Source: JALRAP01 sp046302815
Lineage (GTDB): Bacteria; Bacteroidota; Bacteroidia; AKYH767-A; OLB10
Length of the DNA: 31,525 nt
Assembly (NCBI GenBank): GCA_046302815.1
Contig: JBKCHO010000152.1
Coordinates: forward strand, 1-31,525
Direction of reading: 5' to 3'
Translations under genes and position numbers: made by a program
In this document: positions 8,651 through 17,202 of the stretch, piece by piece
Numbering within the stretch: position 1 is the first letter of the stretch
Layout of the letters: every line of letters starts with the position of its first letter
Notes under the pieces: model-generated
Database searches by the model: none
Told to the model about the DNA's origin: nothing
The model's input: the letters and a program-made list of their open reading frames with translations, nothing else

Positions 8651-11050
8651 CTAAGATTTACTTCCGCCAAAAAGTTTGAGCGGATTCCAAGTGGATGGTT
8701 GTTCATCATCGTAATAACCATAGCCGCCATAACCGTAGCCGTAGCCGCCATAACCGTAGCCGTAACGCTGTCCAAGTCTGGAGTCGTTGAGAAGGAGACA
8801 AATGTTGGATATTTTCTGTTGCTCCACCAACTCATTCAACGAACGGATATACTCACGCTTGGAATAATTCTCACGAACCACATAAATGTTGAGATGCGAC
8901 TGATTTTTTATCAGGAATGCATCCGAAACAATACCAAGTGGCGGTGTGTCCACGATAATGAAGTCGTACATACTGGACAGCTCCTTGAAAAGGGATTCCA
9001 ATTCGGGCTTGGCCAATAATTCAGATGGATTGGGTGGCACTGGACCAGCCGGAATGATATCCAGGTTTTTCACTCCCGTGGGGTAAATAAGAGACTCCAC
9101 CTTCTCGCCTCCAATCAAATATGTTACTATACCCTTATCATTCGCAAGCTTGAAATCTTGATACAACTTAGGTTTACGCAAGTCCATTCCTAGTATAATG
9201 ACCTTGTGATCTTGCATTGCAAGTATGGACGCCAGATTCAGCGTAACGAATGATTTGCCCTCACCGCCAACGGAACTTGAAACCATAATAATCTTATTTC
9301 CGGTTTGAGAGCCGAAATACTGCAGGTTGGTTCGTACCGAACGGAATGCTTCAGCAATCCTCGACTTGGGGTTATTATTCACTACCAAGTTATCGCTGCG
9401 CTTTACATGTCCAATTACACCCAAGATGGGTATTTCCGTCAACTTGACGAGTTCGTCACGGCTAGATACAGTGGTTTGGAAAATCCGCATGGCAACAATT
9501 ACCACCAACGGTAACAGCAATGCCAAAATCAACGAAATAGCCAACACCAACTTCTTATTGGGCTCAACAGGCTCATCAGCTACGACCGCCTTATCCAAAA
9601 CCTTGTTGTCGGAAATAGCAGCCGCTTTGGCAATAGCCGTTTCAGCCTTTTTTTGAAGTAGGTATATGTAAATATTTTGGTTTACTTCGAAGCGGCGCTG
9701 TATGGCCAACAACTGCCTTTCAATTTCGGGCATCTTTCGGATTTTACCCTCATACTCGCTTAGTTCTGCATTCAAAGCAGCGGTTGATGACTGAATGTTC
9801 TTACGAATGGATTTGATATTCTCGATGAGTGAGGCTCGAGTGTCGGCAATTTGTTGGTCTACTATGGCGACAGCCGGAGTGGTGCTCTTTACACCAAAAG
9901 AAAGGCTCTTGCGCTTAGACTGGAGTTCTTGGTATTTGGTAATTAATTCTATCAACAAAGGGTCGGGTATTCCCATAGCCGATGGAGCCATCTCAGTCAA
10001 ATCAGCACTGGTGGAAACATACTGCAACAGATTGTCGAGCGACTTCAATGTGATTTCCGATTTCACCTTCTCCATATCCACCGCATTCAGCCTTTCCAAA
10101 AATGCCTTGCTTTCCTCTCCAAGATTCACGGTTTGATTGCTCTCCTTAAACTTCTGAAGTTCCACCTCGACATCACCCACTGCCTTACTAGTTTGATCCA
10201 ATTGCTGATCTACGAATTCCAAAGTCAAGGACGCTACAGATGTCTTATCTAGAATATCTCGTTTGATATAAACCTCGCACAATTTGTTAAGCACATCAGC
10301 CGCCCTCTCAGGAATCTCGTCTCTGAAGGTGAGTTCCACGATGGTGGCATCTTTATCGGGCGATTCGATTTTCAACCTTCCAATCATATCGGCTATTTGC
10401 TGGTTTGAGTCATGGATAAAAAACTCGTAGTCGGCATATTCCTTTTTGCGGACAAAATCGTCCACCTGTTCGATTGTCAGCTTGAAATGCTCCGAAACAA
10501 ACGGGCTGCCAAAAGTTCCCTGCTTGGAAAAATCATAGCGCATACCTGATGGGTCGGTTGCTGAAACGGAGAGCGTAAACTGGTTGTCGGATTTGAAAGA
10601 GATGGAAAATGGAATATCCCTCAACCATCTTGGAACATCCACAATGGTATCAACCTTAACAATAAAAGGATGTTTTTTGTATCGAGGAATGTGAGGGAAA
10701 ACAGATGTGTTGAAGTAACTGACTCCGATACCTAACTCATCGATGGTCTGGCTCATAACAGCCCTGGAGCCCAAAATACCTTTTTCAGTAGCTACATTGG
10801 CTTGTTCTCCGAACAAATCCCCGGCTATGAAGTCCTCCATTTTGATGGAAGGCTTGTTCGACTCTTCAATCAAAACACTTGCTCCCGATTCATAAACAGG
10901 AAGCGTTGTTTTCAAATAAAGATAGGCGAGTGTGATAAACACCACTATCGAGGCCACAAACCACCAACGGTTCGCCCTGATCTCATCGGCAAATCCCGAC
11001 AAGTCAATGTCATCGCCATTTGGATTGACTCCTGGTTTATTGTTGGTCAT
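8651..11050 (-). CDS. Wzc-like polysaccharide co-polymerase with BY-kinase domain
   Basis: This 799-residue inner-membrane bacterial tyrosine autokinase of the Wzc type regulates polysaccharide chain length and export. TM1 is about residues 29-46 and TM2 about 501-523, flanking a large periplasmic Wzz/GNVR region with coiled-coil segments (about 280-470). The conserved PNKK precedes TM2. The cytoplasmic kinase has Walker A GGEGKS (595-600), Walker A' VIILGMDLRKP (617-627, Asp623) and Walker B FIIVDTPP (697-704). The C-terminal tail carries nine tyrosines at residues 763-780, the usual autophosphorylation cluster, encoded by a perfect 21-bp tandem repeat. Its start is 3 bases after the stop of the Wza-like gene, so the two are one unit. 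No glycosyltransferases, flippase or polymerase lie nearby, so the exported polymer is unknown. Confidence 0.94.
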   Translation of the reverse strand: MTNNKPGVNPNGDDIDLSGFADEIRANRWWFVASIVVFITLAYLYLKTTLPVYESGASVLIEESNKPSIKMEDFIAGDLFGEQANVATEKGILGSRAVMSQTIDELGIGVSYFNTSVFPHIPRYKKHPFIVKVDTIVDVPRWLRDIPFSISFKSDNQFTLSVSATDPSGMRYDFSKQGTFGSPFVSEHFKLTIEQVDDFVRKKEYADYEFFIHDSNQQIADMIGRLKIESPDKDATIVELTFRDEIPERAADVLNKLCEVYIKRDILDKTSVASLTLEFVDQQLDQTSKAVGDVEVELQKFKESNQTVNLGEESKAFLERLNAVDMEKVKSEITLKSLDNLLQYVSTSADLTEMAPSAMGIPDPLLIELITKYQELQSKRKSLSFGVKSTTPAVAIVDQQIADTRASLIENIKSIRKNIQSSTAALNAELSEYEGKIRKMPEIERQLLAIQRRFEVNQNIYIYLLQKKAETAIAKAAAISDNKVLDKAVVADEPVEPNKKLVLAISLILALLLPLVVIVAMRIFQTTVSSRDELVKLTEIPILGVIGHVKRSDNLVVNNNPKSRIAEAFRSVRTNLQYFGSQTGNKIIMVSSSVGGEGKSFVTLNLASILAMQDHKVIILGMDLRKPKLYQDFKLANDKGIVTYLIGGEKVESLIYPTGVKNLDIIPAGPVPPNPSELLAKPELESLFKELSSMYDFIIVDTPPLGIVSDAFLIKNQSHLNIYVVRENYSKREYIRSLNELVEQQKISNICLLLNDSRLGQRYGYGYGGYGYGYGGYGYYDDEQPSTWNPLKLFGGSKS
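8714..8764 (-). repeat. 21-bp tandem repeat encoding the kinase tyrosine cluster
   Basis: Two identical 21-base copies (8723-8743 and 8744-8764) plus a degenerate 9-base part (8714-8722) encode YGYGYGG twice and then YGY. The unit is a whole number of codons, so a gain or loss of one copy would keep the frame and change the number of tyrosines by three. Confidence 0.95.
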
Positions 11051-11053
11051 GGA

Positions 11054-11818
11054 TTAGTTAGTCTCCCTTAATACCAAAGAGGTTATTAAGGTTAGTGTGG
11101 CTAGAATGGATGTTACAACTGCAACGGTTGGACTGATGGTGGCTACGCCCCTCCTACGGATGGGCTGAACATATACGACATCATCTGGATGCAACCATGC
11201 TACCTCAGAATCGAGTGGCTGCTTTGATGTGAGGTCAACGACTATCTCCTTGTATCCATCCTGGGTTTGCCGAATAACCTTTACTGTTTTTCTGTTTCCG
11301 AAATAAGTTAAATCACCGGCCATGCCCAGGCCCTCCAACATGGAAATTTTTTCATTTGGTATATAATATAGACCGGGCTTATTCACCTCACCCAAAATGG
11401 TGACTTTGAAACTGAGTTTTTTCAGGATGATTACAGGGTCATCCATGAAGGTTTTGAATTTGGCAACAACAGCTTGTCGAGCTTCCTGAATCGACAATCC
11501 GCCAACGGCAACTTTTCCCGCGAGCGGTATTTCGATATTACCTTCCGGATCAACCAAGATACCTTTTTCGTAGGAAGTACGGTTATCAACCATTTGCCTT
11601 TCAACGGTAGCTGCGATTCCTGGAAACGCGTCTGAATTGACCGAATATACCTGAACCGAGAGAATATCGCCAGGATGAATACGGAGTACGAACTCCGGAC
11701 TCTTGCCGTTACCAGCGCCTTCCTCATGCTGCAAATAGGAGAATTTCTTCAAATTGATACATGACTGGAATGAAAATGCCAGTAGCAGGATTGATATGCA
11801 GCGTAGGATGTTCGACAT
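11054..11818 (-). CDS. Wza-like polysaccharide export lipoprotein
   Basis: This is a 254-residue outer-membrane polysaccharide export protein. The signal sequence ends in a lipobox-like SFQSC with Cys20 as the likely lipidation site. A Poly_export domain follows (about 45-140), with LRIHPGDILSVQVYS and VDPEGNIEIPLAGKVAVGGL. An SLBB-type domain comes next (about 145-225), with VTILGEVNKPGLYYIPNEK and LHPDDVVYVQPI. The C-terminus is hydrophobic (about 229-250, VAVVTSILATLTLITSLVL), consistent with the membrane-spanning helix of Bacteroidota Wza proteins. It pairs with the Wzc-like kinase, which starts 3 bases downstream. It begins 17 bases after the acyl-CoA dehydrogenase stop with no promoter core in between, so the three genes may be co-transcribed. 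Confidence 0.93.
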   Translation of the reverse strand: MSNILRCISILLLAFSFQSCINLKKFSYLQHEEGAGNGKSPEFVLRIHPGDILSVQVYSVNSDAFPGIAATVERQMVDNRTSYEKGILVDPEGNIEIPLAGKVAVGGLSIQEARQAVVAKFKTFMDDPVIILKKLSFKVTILGEVNKPGLYYIPNEKISMLEGLGMAGDLTYFGNRKTVKVIRQTQDGYKEIVVDLTSKQPLDSEVAWLHPDDVVYVQPIRRRGVATISPTVAVVTSILATLTLITSLVLRETN

Positions 11819-11835
11819 GTGTTTTTGGGAATCGC

Positions 11836-12975
11836 TTATTGAAGCAAACCCCTTGCGATAACGATTTTTTGAATTTCTGATGTTCCCTCGTAAATCTGAG
11901 TGATTTTGGCGTCACGCATCAAGCGCTCTACATGGAATTCCTTCACATATCCGTATCCACCATGCACCTGCACGGCCTCCACCGTAGTGTCCATAGCAAC
12001 CTTGGATGCATATAGTTTGGCGATGGAACTCGCTTGTCCGTAATCGGCTCCCTGGTCCTTCAACCAAGCAGCTTTCAAACAAAGCAATCGGGCGGCTTCG
12101 ATTTCAGTAGCCATATCTGCCAACTTGAATTGTATAGCCTGGTGGTGGCTGATCTCCTTACCAAAGGCCTTGCGTTCTTTCGAATATTTCAATGCCAACT
12201 CAAAAGCACCAGAAGCGATTCCCAAGGCTTGAGCAGCAATTCCAATGCGTCCACCAGTAAGGGTTTTCATGGCGAACTTGAAACCGAATCCGTCTTCCCC
12301 TATTCGATTTACCTTTGGCACCTTGACATCAGTGAACATAAGCGAGTGCGTATCGGAACCACGAATGCCAAGTTTATTTTCTTTTGGGCCAATTGAGAAG
12401 CCGGCCATATCCTTCTCGACAATCAGGCAATTGATACCGCGATGGCCTTTGGCTACATCTGTCTGAGCCATTACCAGATAAACTCCTGCACTGCTGCCGT
12501 TGGTTATCCAATTTTTAGTGCCGTTCAGCAGATAGTGATCTCCCATGTCAATGGCCGTTGTGCGCTGGGATGTAGCATCCGAGCCAGCTTCTGGCTCAGA
12601 GAGACAAAAGGCTCCTATGATTTCTCCTTTGGCCAAGGGCACTAGGTATTTTTGCTTCTGCTCCTCGTTTCCAAATGTTTCCAAGCCCCAACAAACTAAC
12701 GAGTTGTTTACCGACATCACTACAGATGCCGATGCATCAACCTTGGAAATCTCTTCCATAGCCAACACATAGGAAATAGTATCCAATCCAGCTCCACCAT
12801 ACTTGGGATCCACCATCATTCCCATGAACCCTAATTCGCCAAGCTTTTTAATTTGCTCTGCTGGAAATTTCTGATGTTCGTCCCTCTCGATAACTCCGGG
12901 TAATAATTCGTTCTGTGCAAAATCCCTAGCGGCTTGTTGAACCTGCAAGTGCTCTTCAGTCAATTCAAAATGCAT
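11836..12975 (-). CDS. Acyl-CoA dehydrogenase
   Basis: This is a 379-residue FAD-dependent acyl-CoA dehydrogenase of the short/medium-chain type, catalysing alpha,beta-dehydrogenation of acyl-CoAs in beta-oxidation or branched-chain amino-acid breakdown. I chose ATG 12975, where MHFELTEEHLQVQQAARDFA is the family N-terminus. An upstream in-frame ATG at 13092 would add 39 atypical basic residues and overlap the anmK promoter region. Family motifs are AFCLSEPEAGSD, GTKNWITNG, ALKYSKERKAFGK, and QVHGGYGYVKEF. The catalytic base is Glu363 in IYEGTSEIQ. A near-consensus -7 element (TAATTTTA on the minus strand, 12997-13004) lies about 20 bases upstream. Chain-length specificity cannot be set from sequence. 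The amino-acid dehydrogenase encoded nearby would fit a branched-chain substrate, but that is inference. Confidence 0.93.
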   Translation of the reverse strand: MHFELTEEHLQVQQAARDFAQNELLPGVIERDEHQKFPAEQIKKLGELGFMGMMVDPKYGGAGLDTISYVLAMEEISKVDASASVVMSVNNSLVCWGLETFGNEEQKQKYLVPLAKGEIIGAFCLSEPEAGSDATSQRTTAIDMGDHYLLNGTKNWITNGSSAGVYLVMAQTDVAKGHRGINCLIVEKDMAGFSIGPKENKLGIRGSDTHSLMFTDVKVPKVNRIGEDGFGFKFAMKTLTGGRIGIAAQALGIASGAFELALKYSKERKAFGKEISHHQAIQFKLADMATEIEAARLLCLKAAWLKDQGADYGQASSIAKLYASKVAMDTTVEAVQVHGGYGYVKEFHVERLMRDAKITQIYEGTSEIQKIVIARGLLQ

Positions 12976-13092
12976 AAAGTTGATATTTGGAGGTCGTAAA
13001 ATTAGTTTTTTTACCCCCTTGAATGCCGGTCTGAACCAAAGTTTTACTACTTTGTTAATCAAAGTCAAACACCTTTTAATGCCACCCCGCAA

Positions 13093-14178
13093 ATGGATTC
13101 ATTAGTATCAGAAAATCAATTGATTGCGGGTGTGATGTCCGGCACATCCTTGGATGGCTTGGACATTGCGTTCTGTAGGTTCGTGGCTCAAGGACCACAG
13201 GTGGGATTCGAACTGGTATACGCCGAAACGGTTCCATACGATCAAGAGCAGAAAGCCCAGCTTTCTGGAGCGTTTCATTTGGATGGCTCCGCATTGATCA
13301 AGCTCCATGCCGATTTCGGCAAGTTCATAGGCGAAACCGTCATGCGGGTTGGTGAGGAAAACGGATGCTTTCCTGACCTGATTTCATCCCATGGACACAC
13401 TGTTTTCCATAGACCCGACTTAGGTTACACCTATCAGATGGGGTCGGGTGCGTCCATTGCAGCGGTGTCAGGCGTTGATACCGTTTGTGATTTTAGAACA
13501 ACTGATGTTGCGCTTGGTGGACAAGGTGCTCCGCTAGTTCCCATTGGTGACCAACTGTTATTCGGGGGTCATCGGTTTTGCTTGAATCTGGGAGGCATCG
13601 CTAACATTTCCTACGAAGAAGGAGGAGAAATCATAGCCTTCGACATTTGTCCAGCGAATATGGCTTTGAATCTGCTTGCAAACCAAGCTGGACTTGATTT
13701 CGATAATAAGGGCGAATTGGCGATGTCTGGACAACTGAACAACCAACTTTTGGATAAGTTAAACGGATTGGACTTATACAAGACCAAAGGACCTGTCTCG
13801 CTCGGAAGGGAGTGGTTTGAAGAACAATTCATGCCCCTTATTCTGCAAAATGAAATCCCTCTTCCAGATCGACTAAGAACCATTTCGGAACATATTGCAC
13901 TACGCATCTCATCCGTGCTTTTTGATTCGCCAGGCACCACCATGCTCACCACAGGCGGAGGTGCGTTCAACGACTTCTTAGTCGAAACCATAGAGGAAAA
14001 AGTTTCCTCCCACGGCATTCATGTTGTAGTACCTGACGCCGAAATCGTGGCATTCAAAGAAGCCATCGTTTTTGCATTACTTGGTTGGTTGCGAACCCAG
14101 GAAGATGTAAACACGCTCGCCTCTGTGACAGGCGCAAAAAATAATTCCATCGGTGGTTGCGTTTACCTTGGGGCTTGA
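13093..14178 (+). CDS. anmK: Anhydro-N-acetylmuramic acid kinase
   Basis: AnmK phosphorylates and opens 1,6-anhydro-MurNAc to MurNAc-6-phosphate, salvaging wall sugars released by lytic transglycosylases. The protein has 361 residues, normal for the family. The N-terminal phosphate-binding signature GVMSGTSLDGLD is at residues 13-24. Further motifs are SHGHTVFHRP, DFRTTDVALGGQGAPLVP, LNLGGIANIS, AFDICPANMALN (the usual GPGN here reads CPAN) and LTTGGGAFN. It is divergent from the acyl-CoA dehydrogenase across 117 bases that contain no clean TAnnTTTG. The GNAT gene starts 34 bases downstream. AnmK beside a Glu/Leu/Phe/Val dehydrogenase is a recurring pairing in Bacteroidota. Confidence 0.95.
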   Translation: MDSLVSENQLIAGVMSGTSLDGLDIAFCRFVAQGPQVGFELVYAETVPYDQEQKAQLSGAFHLDGSALIKLHADFGKFIGETVMRVGEENGCFPDLISSHGHTVFHRPDLGYTYQMGSGASIAAVSGVDTVCDFRTTDVALGGQGAPLVPIGDQLLFGGHRFCLNLGGIANISYEEGGEIIAFDICPANMALNLLANQAGLDFDNKGELAMSGQLNNQLLDKLNGLDLYKTKGPVSLGREWFEEQFMPLILQNEIPLPDRLRTISEHIALRISSVLFDSPGTTMLTTGGGAFNDFLVETIEEKVSSHGIHVVVPDAEIVAFKEAIVFALLGWLRTQEDVNTLASVTGAKNNSIGGCVYLGA

Positions 14179-14212
14179 ATGCCTTTGTAAACGCTATCTT
14201 CGCCCGCCAATA

Positions 14213-14791
14213 ATGAACACCAAGAATCTCATGCTTAACATTTCCTTCGACCCTTTTCCAGTTTTGACTACAGAAAGGCTAGTGCTTCGCCGTTTGACAG
14301 AGGCTGATGCCGAATCCGTTTTCCAGCTTAGACGGGATGAGAATCTGATGAAATATGTGGCAAGGCCTTTGGCCAAAAGTATCGAAGACGCCATAGCGTT
14401 GATCCACAAAGTAGAGAACGGTATTAAGAACAATGAGTCAATCAATTGGGGTATTACCTTGAAAGGCCATGACAAGGTCATTGGTGTGGCTGGTATCGTT
14501 AGAACCACGCCCGAACACCACCGTGGGGAAATCGGTTATCTGCTTGCTTCCGAACACCAACGGAAAGGTTTTACAGCCGAAGCCATCAAGGAAATCCTGT
14601 TTTACGGGTTCGAAAAACTAGGGCTACACCTCATTGAAGCCATCACGGACCCCAGAAATACAGCATCCATATCGGTATTGAAAAAACTGGGGTTTTCTAT
14701 GGATGGCCACTTTCGCGAAAACACCTTGTATGAAGGCCAGTTCCTCGATTCCATGCACTTTTCCTTGCTCTCCAAGGATTTCAAACGATAA
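14213..14791 (+). CDS. GNAT family N-acetyltransferase (RimJ/RimL-like)
   Basis: This is a 192-residue GNAT acetyltransferase, using acetyl-CoA to acetylate an amine on a protein N-terminus or small molecule; the substrate is unknown. Motifs are TERLVLRRLTEADAESVFQL at the N-terminus (RimJ/RimL type), the acetyl-CoA loop region GEIGYLLASEHQRKGFTAEA, and LHLIEAITDPRNTASISVL with KLGF near the end. I chose ATG 14213; an in-frame ATG at 14231 is also possible. The in-frame GTG at 14153 would run back into anmK and is unlikely. A -7 element one mismatch from consensus (TATCTTCG, 14195-14202) ends 10 bases before the chosen ATG. It sits between anmK and the amino-acid dehydrogenase, 34 and 54 bases from them. 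Confidence 0.88.
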   Translation: MNTKNLMLNISFDPFPVLTTERLVLRRLTEADAESVFQLRRDENLMKYVARPLAKSIEDAIALIHKVENGIKNNESINWGITLKGHDKVIGVAGIVRTTPEHHRGEIGYLLASEHQRKGFTAEAIKEILFYGFEKLGLHLIEAITDPRNTASISVLKKLGFSMDGHFRENTLYEGQFLDSMHFSLLSKDFKR

Positions 14792-14823
14792 TCAGCCAGC
14801 AAGGCCATGAAAAGTCCAGTGCA

Positions 14824-14831
14824 TATCTTTG
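14824..14831 (+). promoter_or_regulatory. Candidate -7 element for the amino-acid dehydrogenase operon
   Basis: TATCTTTG matches TAnnTTTG in full and ends 14 bases before the ATG at 14846. No -33 TTTG is seen at the standard distance, so this is a partial promoter call. Confidence 0.45.
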
Positions 14832-14845
14832 CGACTTGATAACTC

Positions 14846-16081
14846 ATGCCCATGTTGGATAAACTGAAGAAATTCGAAGAGCAAAGGCCTGAAATCGTCT
14901 TCGAGTGGAAAGACCGTGAAACTGATGCCGAAGGATGGCTGGTCATCAATTCTCTAAGAGGAGGCGCCGCCGGCGGTGGAACTAGGATGCGTAAAGGACT
15001 CGACAAACACGAGGTTACTTCGCTTGCAAAAACGATGGAGGTGAAATTCTCCGTTGCAGGACCACAAATAGGTGGTGCCAAATCAGGCATAAATTTCGAC
15101 CCAAGCGATCCAAGAAAGGAAGGTGTTCTGAGAAGATGGTTCAAAGCCGTCCATCCCATATTAAAACATTATTATGGAACAGGGGGCGATTTAAATGTAG
15201 ATGAAATTCACGATGTGATTGCCATAACTTCCGAAAACGGACTATTACATCCGCAAGAAGGGGTTGTTAACGGACATTTGGGCAGTGATGAAAAAACGCG
15301 TCACGAAAAAATATTGCGTTTGCGAATGGGAGTTGTACTTCCCGTTACCACCCCAGGATTGCGCGTACCATGTGAAAAAAATTATACGGTCGCTGATATG
15401 ATCACGGGGTTCGGTGTTGCCGAATCCATCAGGCATTTCTATGAGCTCTCCGGTAAAGAACTCAAAGGAAAAAGAGTCATCATTCAAGGATGGGGCAATG
15501 TTGGTGCTGCAGCAGGATATTACTTATCAAAATGCGGAGCCTCCATATCTGGAATAATAGATCGAGATGGAGGTGTTCTTAAGCCACAAGGCTTCACTTC
15601 AGCTGAAATTTCACATCTCTTCATGGGAAGGGATGGAAACAGACTTGTTGCACACGACATGTTGTCCTTCGAAGAAATCAATGCCCAAATTTGGGACAGT
15701 GGAGCAGAAATATTCGTTCCTGCTGCTGCATCCCGTCTGGTTAATCGAGAGCAACTCGATAGGATGATCAACGCCGGCTTGGAAACCATTTCCTGTGGAG
15801 CGAATGTCCCTTTCGCCGACAAGGAGATTTTTGTGGGTCCAACTGCAGCCTACGCCGATTCCAGAATCGCACTGATTCCCGACTTCATTTCCAACTGCGG
15901 CATGGCTAGAGTGTTCGCTTACTTGATTACCGATGACGGAGAAGTCACAGATCAAGCCATTTTTGAAGATGTTTCATTTGTAATCAGGGATTCCATAGAA
16001 GCCATAAAAGCAAAAAACAGTTTGCTCACAGGAATTGCAGGAACCGCTTTCTCCATTGCATTGGATAAATTGAAAAACTGA
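14846..16081 (+). CDS. Glu/Leu/Phe/Val dehydrogenase family protein
   Basis: This is a 411-residue NAD(P)-dependent amino-acid dehydrogenase, interconverting an L-amino acid with its 2-oxo acid and ammonia. The substrate-side motif GGAAGGGTRM (about 39-48) is followed by the catalytic-lysine loop GPQIGGAKSGI (Lys79) and GTGGDLNVDE with the catalytic Asp115. The Rossmann loop is GWGNVG (215-220). The lysine loop reads GGAKSGI rather than the common GGAKGGI. Two ATGs lie six bases apart (14846 and 14852); either is plausible. The stop codon overlaps the mscS-like start by one base (TGATG), so translation of the two is coupled. Leucine or glutamate are the obvious candidate substrates; I cannot choose between them. 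Confidence 0.9.
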   Translation: MPMLDKLKKFEEQRPEIVFEWKDRETDAEGWLVINSLRGGAAGGGTRMRKGLDKHEVTSLAKTMEVKFSVAGPQIGGAKSGINFDPSDPRKEGVLRRWFKAVHPILKHYYGTGGDLNVDEIHDVIAITSENGLLHPQEGVVNGHLGSDEKTRHEKILRLRMGVVLPVTTPGLRVPCEKNYTVADMITGFGVAESIRHFYELSGKELKGKRVIIQGWGNVGAAAGYYLSKCGASISGIIDRDGGVLKPQGFTSAEISHLFMGRDGNRLVAHDMLSFEEINAQIWDSGAEIFVPAAASRLVNREQLDRMINAGLETISCGANVPFADKEIFVGPTAAYADSRIALIPDFISNCGMARVFAYLITDDGEVTDQAIFEDVSFVIRDSIEAIKAKNSLLTGIAGTAFSIALDKLKN

Positions 16082-17202
16082 TGTCGATGTTCGACTGGTC
16101 TATATTGAACGAGGTCTATTTCGGAAATACCGTGGCAAATTATTTATGGTTTGCCGCAATCATTCTGGTTGGATTGGTTTTCAAAAAGGCCCTGTCTAAA
16201 CTTTTCTCCTTAGCACTGTTCAGCTTGATCAAGAAAGTTTCAGGATCGGCTACATCCAACGAGTTCCACGAGCTGCTGAAAAAGCCCTTCTCCTTGCTCA
16301 TGATGCTTGTTGTGGGATATTTCGCTTTCAAACAATTGGAATTTCCTTGGGACCAACCCACCCTTGCTGACAAATGGAAGCCAGCAGTTCATGTCTTGGG
16401 TATCATATTCCGCATCGCGTTGATTGTTTCCATCACTTGGATTTTCCTTCGGGTGGTTGATTTTTTTGCGCTCATTTTATTTCACAGGGCGGCAAAAACA
16501 GAGTCGAAACTGGATGATCAACTTGTGCCCTTTTTCAGGGATGGGTTGAAGATCCTGGTTGTGATTCTGAGTTTCTTTTTTATGCTCGCATCTGTATTCG
16601 ATGTGAATGTTGTCACCTTGGTAGGTGGATTGGGTATTGGAGGGTTGGCCGTGGCATTGGCCGCGAAAGAAACCTTGGAGAACCTATTGGGATCGTTCAC
16701 GATTTTCCTTGATAAACCTTTCACGGTTGGTGATCAAATCAAGATTGGAAATGTAACAGGGCATGTCGAAGCCATCGGATTACGCAGTACTAGGGTGAGG
16801 ACACTTGAAAAAAGCATCGTATCCGTGCCCAATAAAAAAATGGTTGATGCCGAATTGGAAAACATTACCGAAAGATGCCTGTGGCGTGTTAAATTCCATA
16901 TTGGAATCAATTACTCCACAGGTCCGGATAACCTCGAAAAAATCCTCGAGGATATCAGAAACTATCTTGATCAAAATGAAAAAATAGATGTCAATCCCAT
17001 TGTTCGCTTCGAGTCGCTCGGCCCAAGCTCGCTGGATGTTTTGATTACTTACATGGTGAAAACAAACGAATACGAGGAAATGATTGTGGAAAGGGAGAGG
17101 ATCAATTTTGAAATCATGCGCATAGTCAAGTTGAATCATTCAGACTTTGCGTTCCCTTCAACCAGTGTATACATAGAAAAAGCAGGCAAGGTCAATGGGT
17201 AA
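16081..17202 (+). CDS. MscS-family small-conductance mechanosensitive ion channel
   Basis: This 373-residue inner-membrane channel would open under membrane tension and release solutes on osmotic downshock. About four N-terminal transmembrane segments are visible (about 20-38, 72-90, 103-127 and 149-180). The pore helix region is VGGLGIGGLAVALAAKETLE and is followed by NLLGSFTIFLDKPFTVGD, the classic MscS core. The cytoplasmic beta domain includes VEAIGLRSTRVRTLEKSIVSVPN. The start overlaps the upstream dehydrogenase stop by one base, and its own stop overlaps the next gene by 8 bases, so it belongs to a three-gene unit. Confidence 0.94.
   Translation: MSMFDWSILNEVYFGNTVANYLWFAAIILVGLVFKKALSKLFSLALFSLIKKVSGSATSNEFHELLKKPFSLLMMLVVGYFAFKQLEFPWDQPTLADKWKPAVHVLGIIFRIALIVSITWIFLRVVDFFALILFHRAAKTESKLDDQLVPFFRDGLKILVVILSFFFMLASVFDVNVVTLVGGLGIGGLAVALAAKETLENLLGSFTIFLDKPFTVGDQIKIGNVTGHVEAIGLRSTRVRTLEKSIVSVPNKKMVDAELENITERCLWRVKFHIGINYSTGPDNLEKILEDIRNYLDQNEKIDVNPIVRFESLGPSSLDVLITYMVKTNEYEEMIVERERINFEIMRIVKLNHSDFAFPSTSVYIEKAGKVNG

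Noticed and set aside
8714..8764. CRISPR-like or intergenic repeat array
   Set aside because: The units are contiguous, have no spacers and lie inside the kinase reading frame, so they are a coding tandem repeat.
12976..13092. Longer acyl-CoA dehydrogenase start at 13092
   Set aside because: It would add 39 basic, non-homologous residues and consume the whole divergent promoter gap with anmK; the family N-terminus begins at ATG 12975.
13010..13092. Promoter cores between the acyl-CoA dehydrogenase and anmK, such as TACTTTG near 13047-13056
   Set aside because: The match has one spacer base instead of two and no partner -33 element, so I did not list it for anmK.
14153..14212. GNAT start at GTG 14153 overlapping anmK
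   Set aside because: The extra 20 residues are not GNAT-like, and a near-consensus promoter core lies between this GTG and the ATG at 14213.
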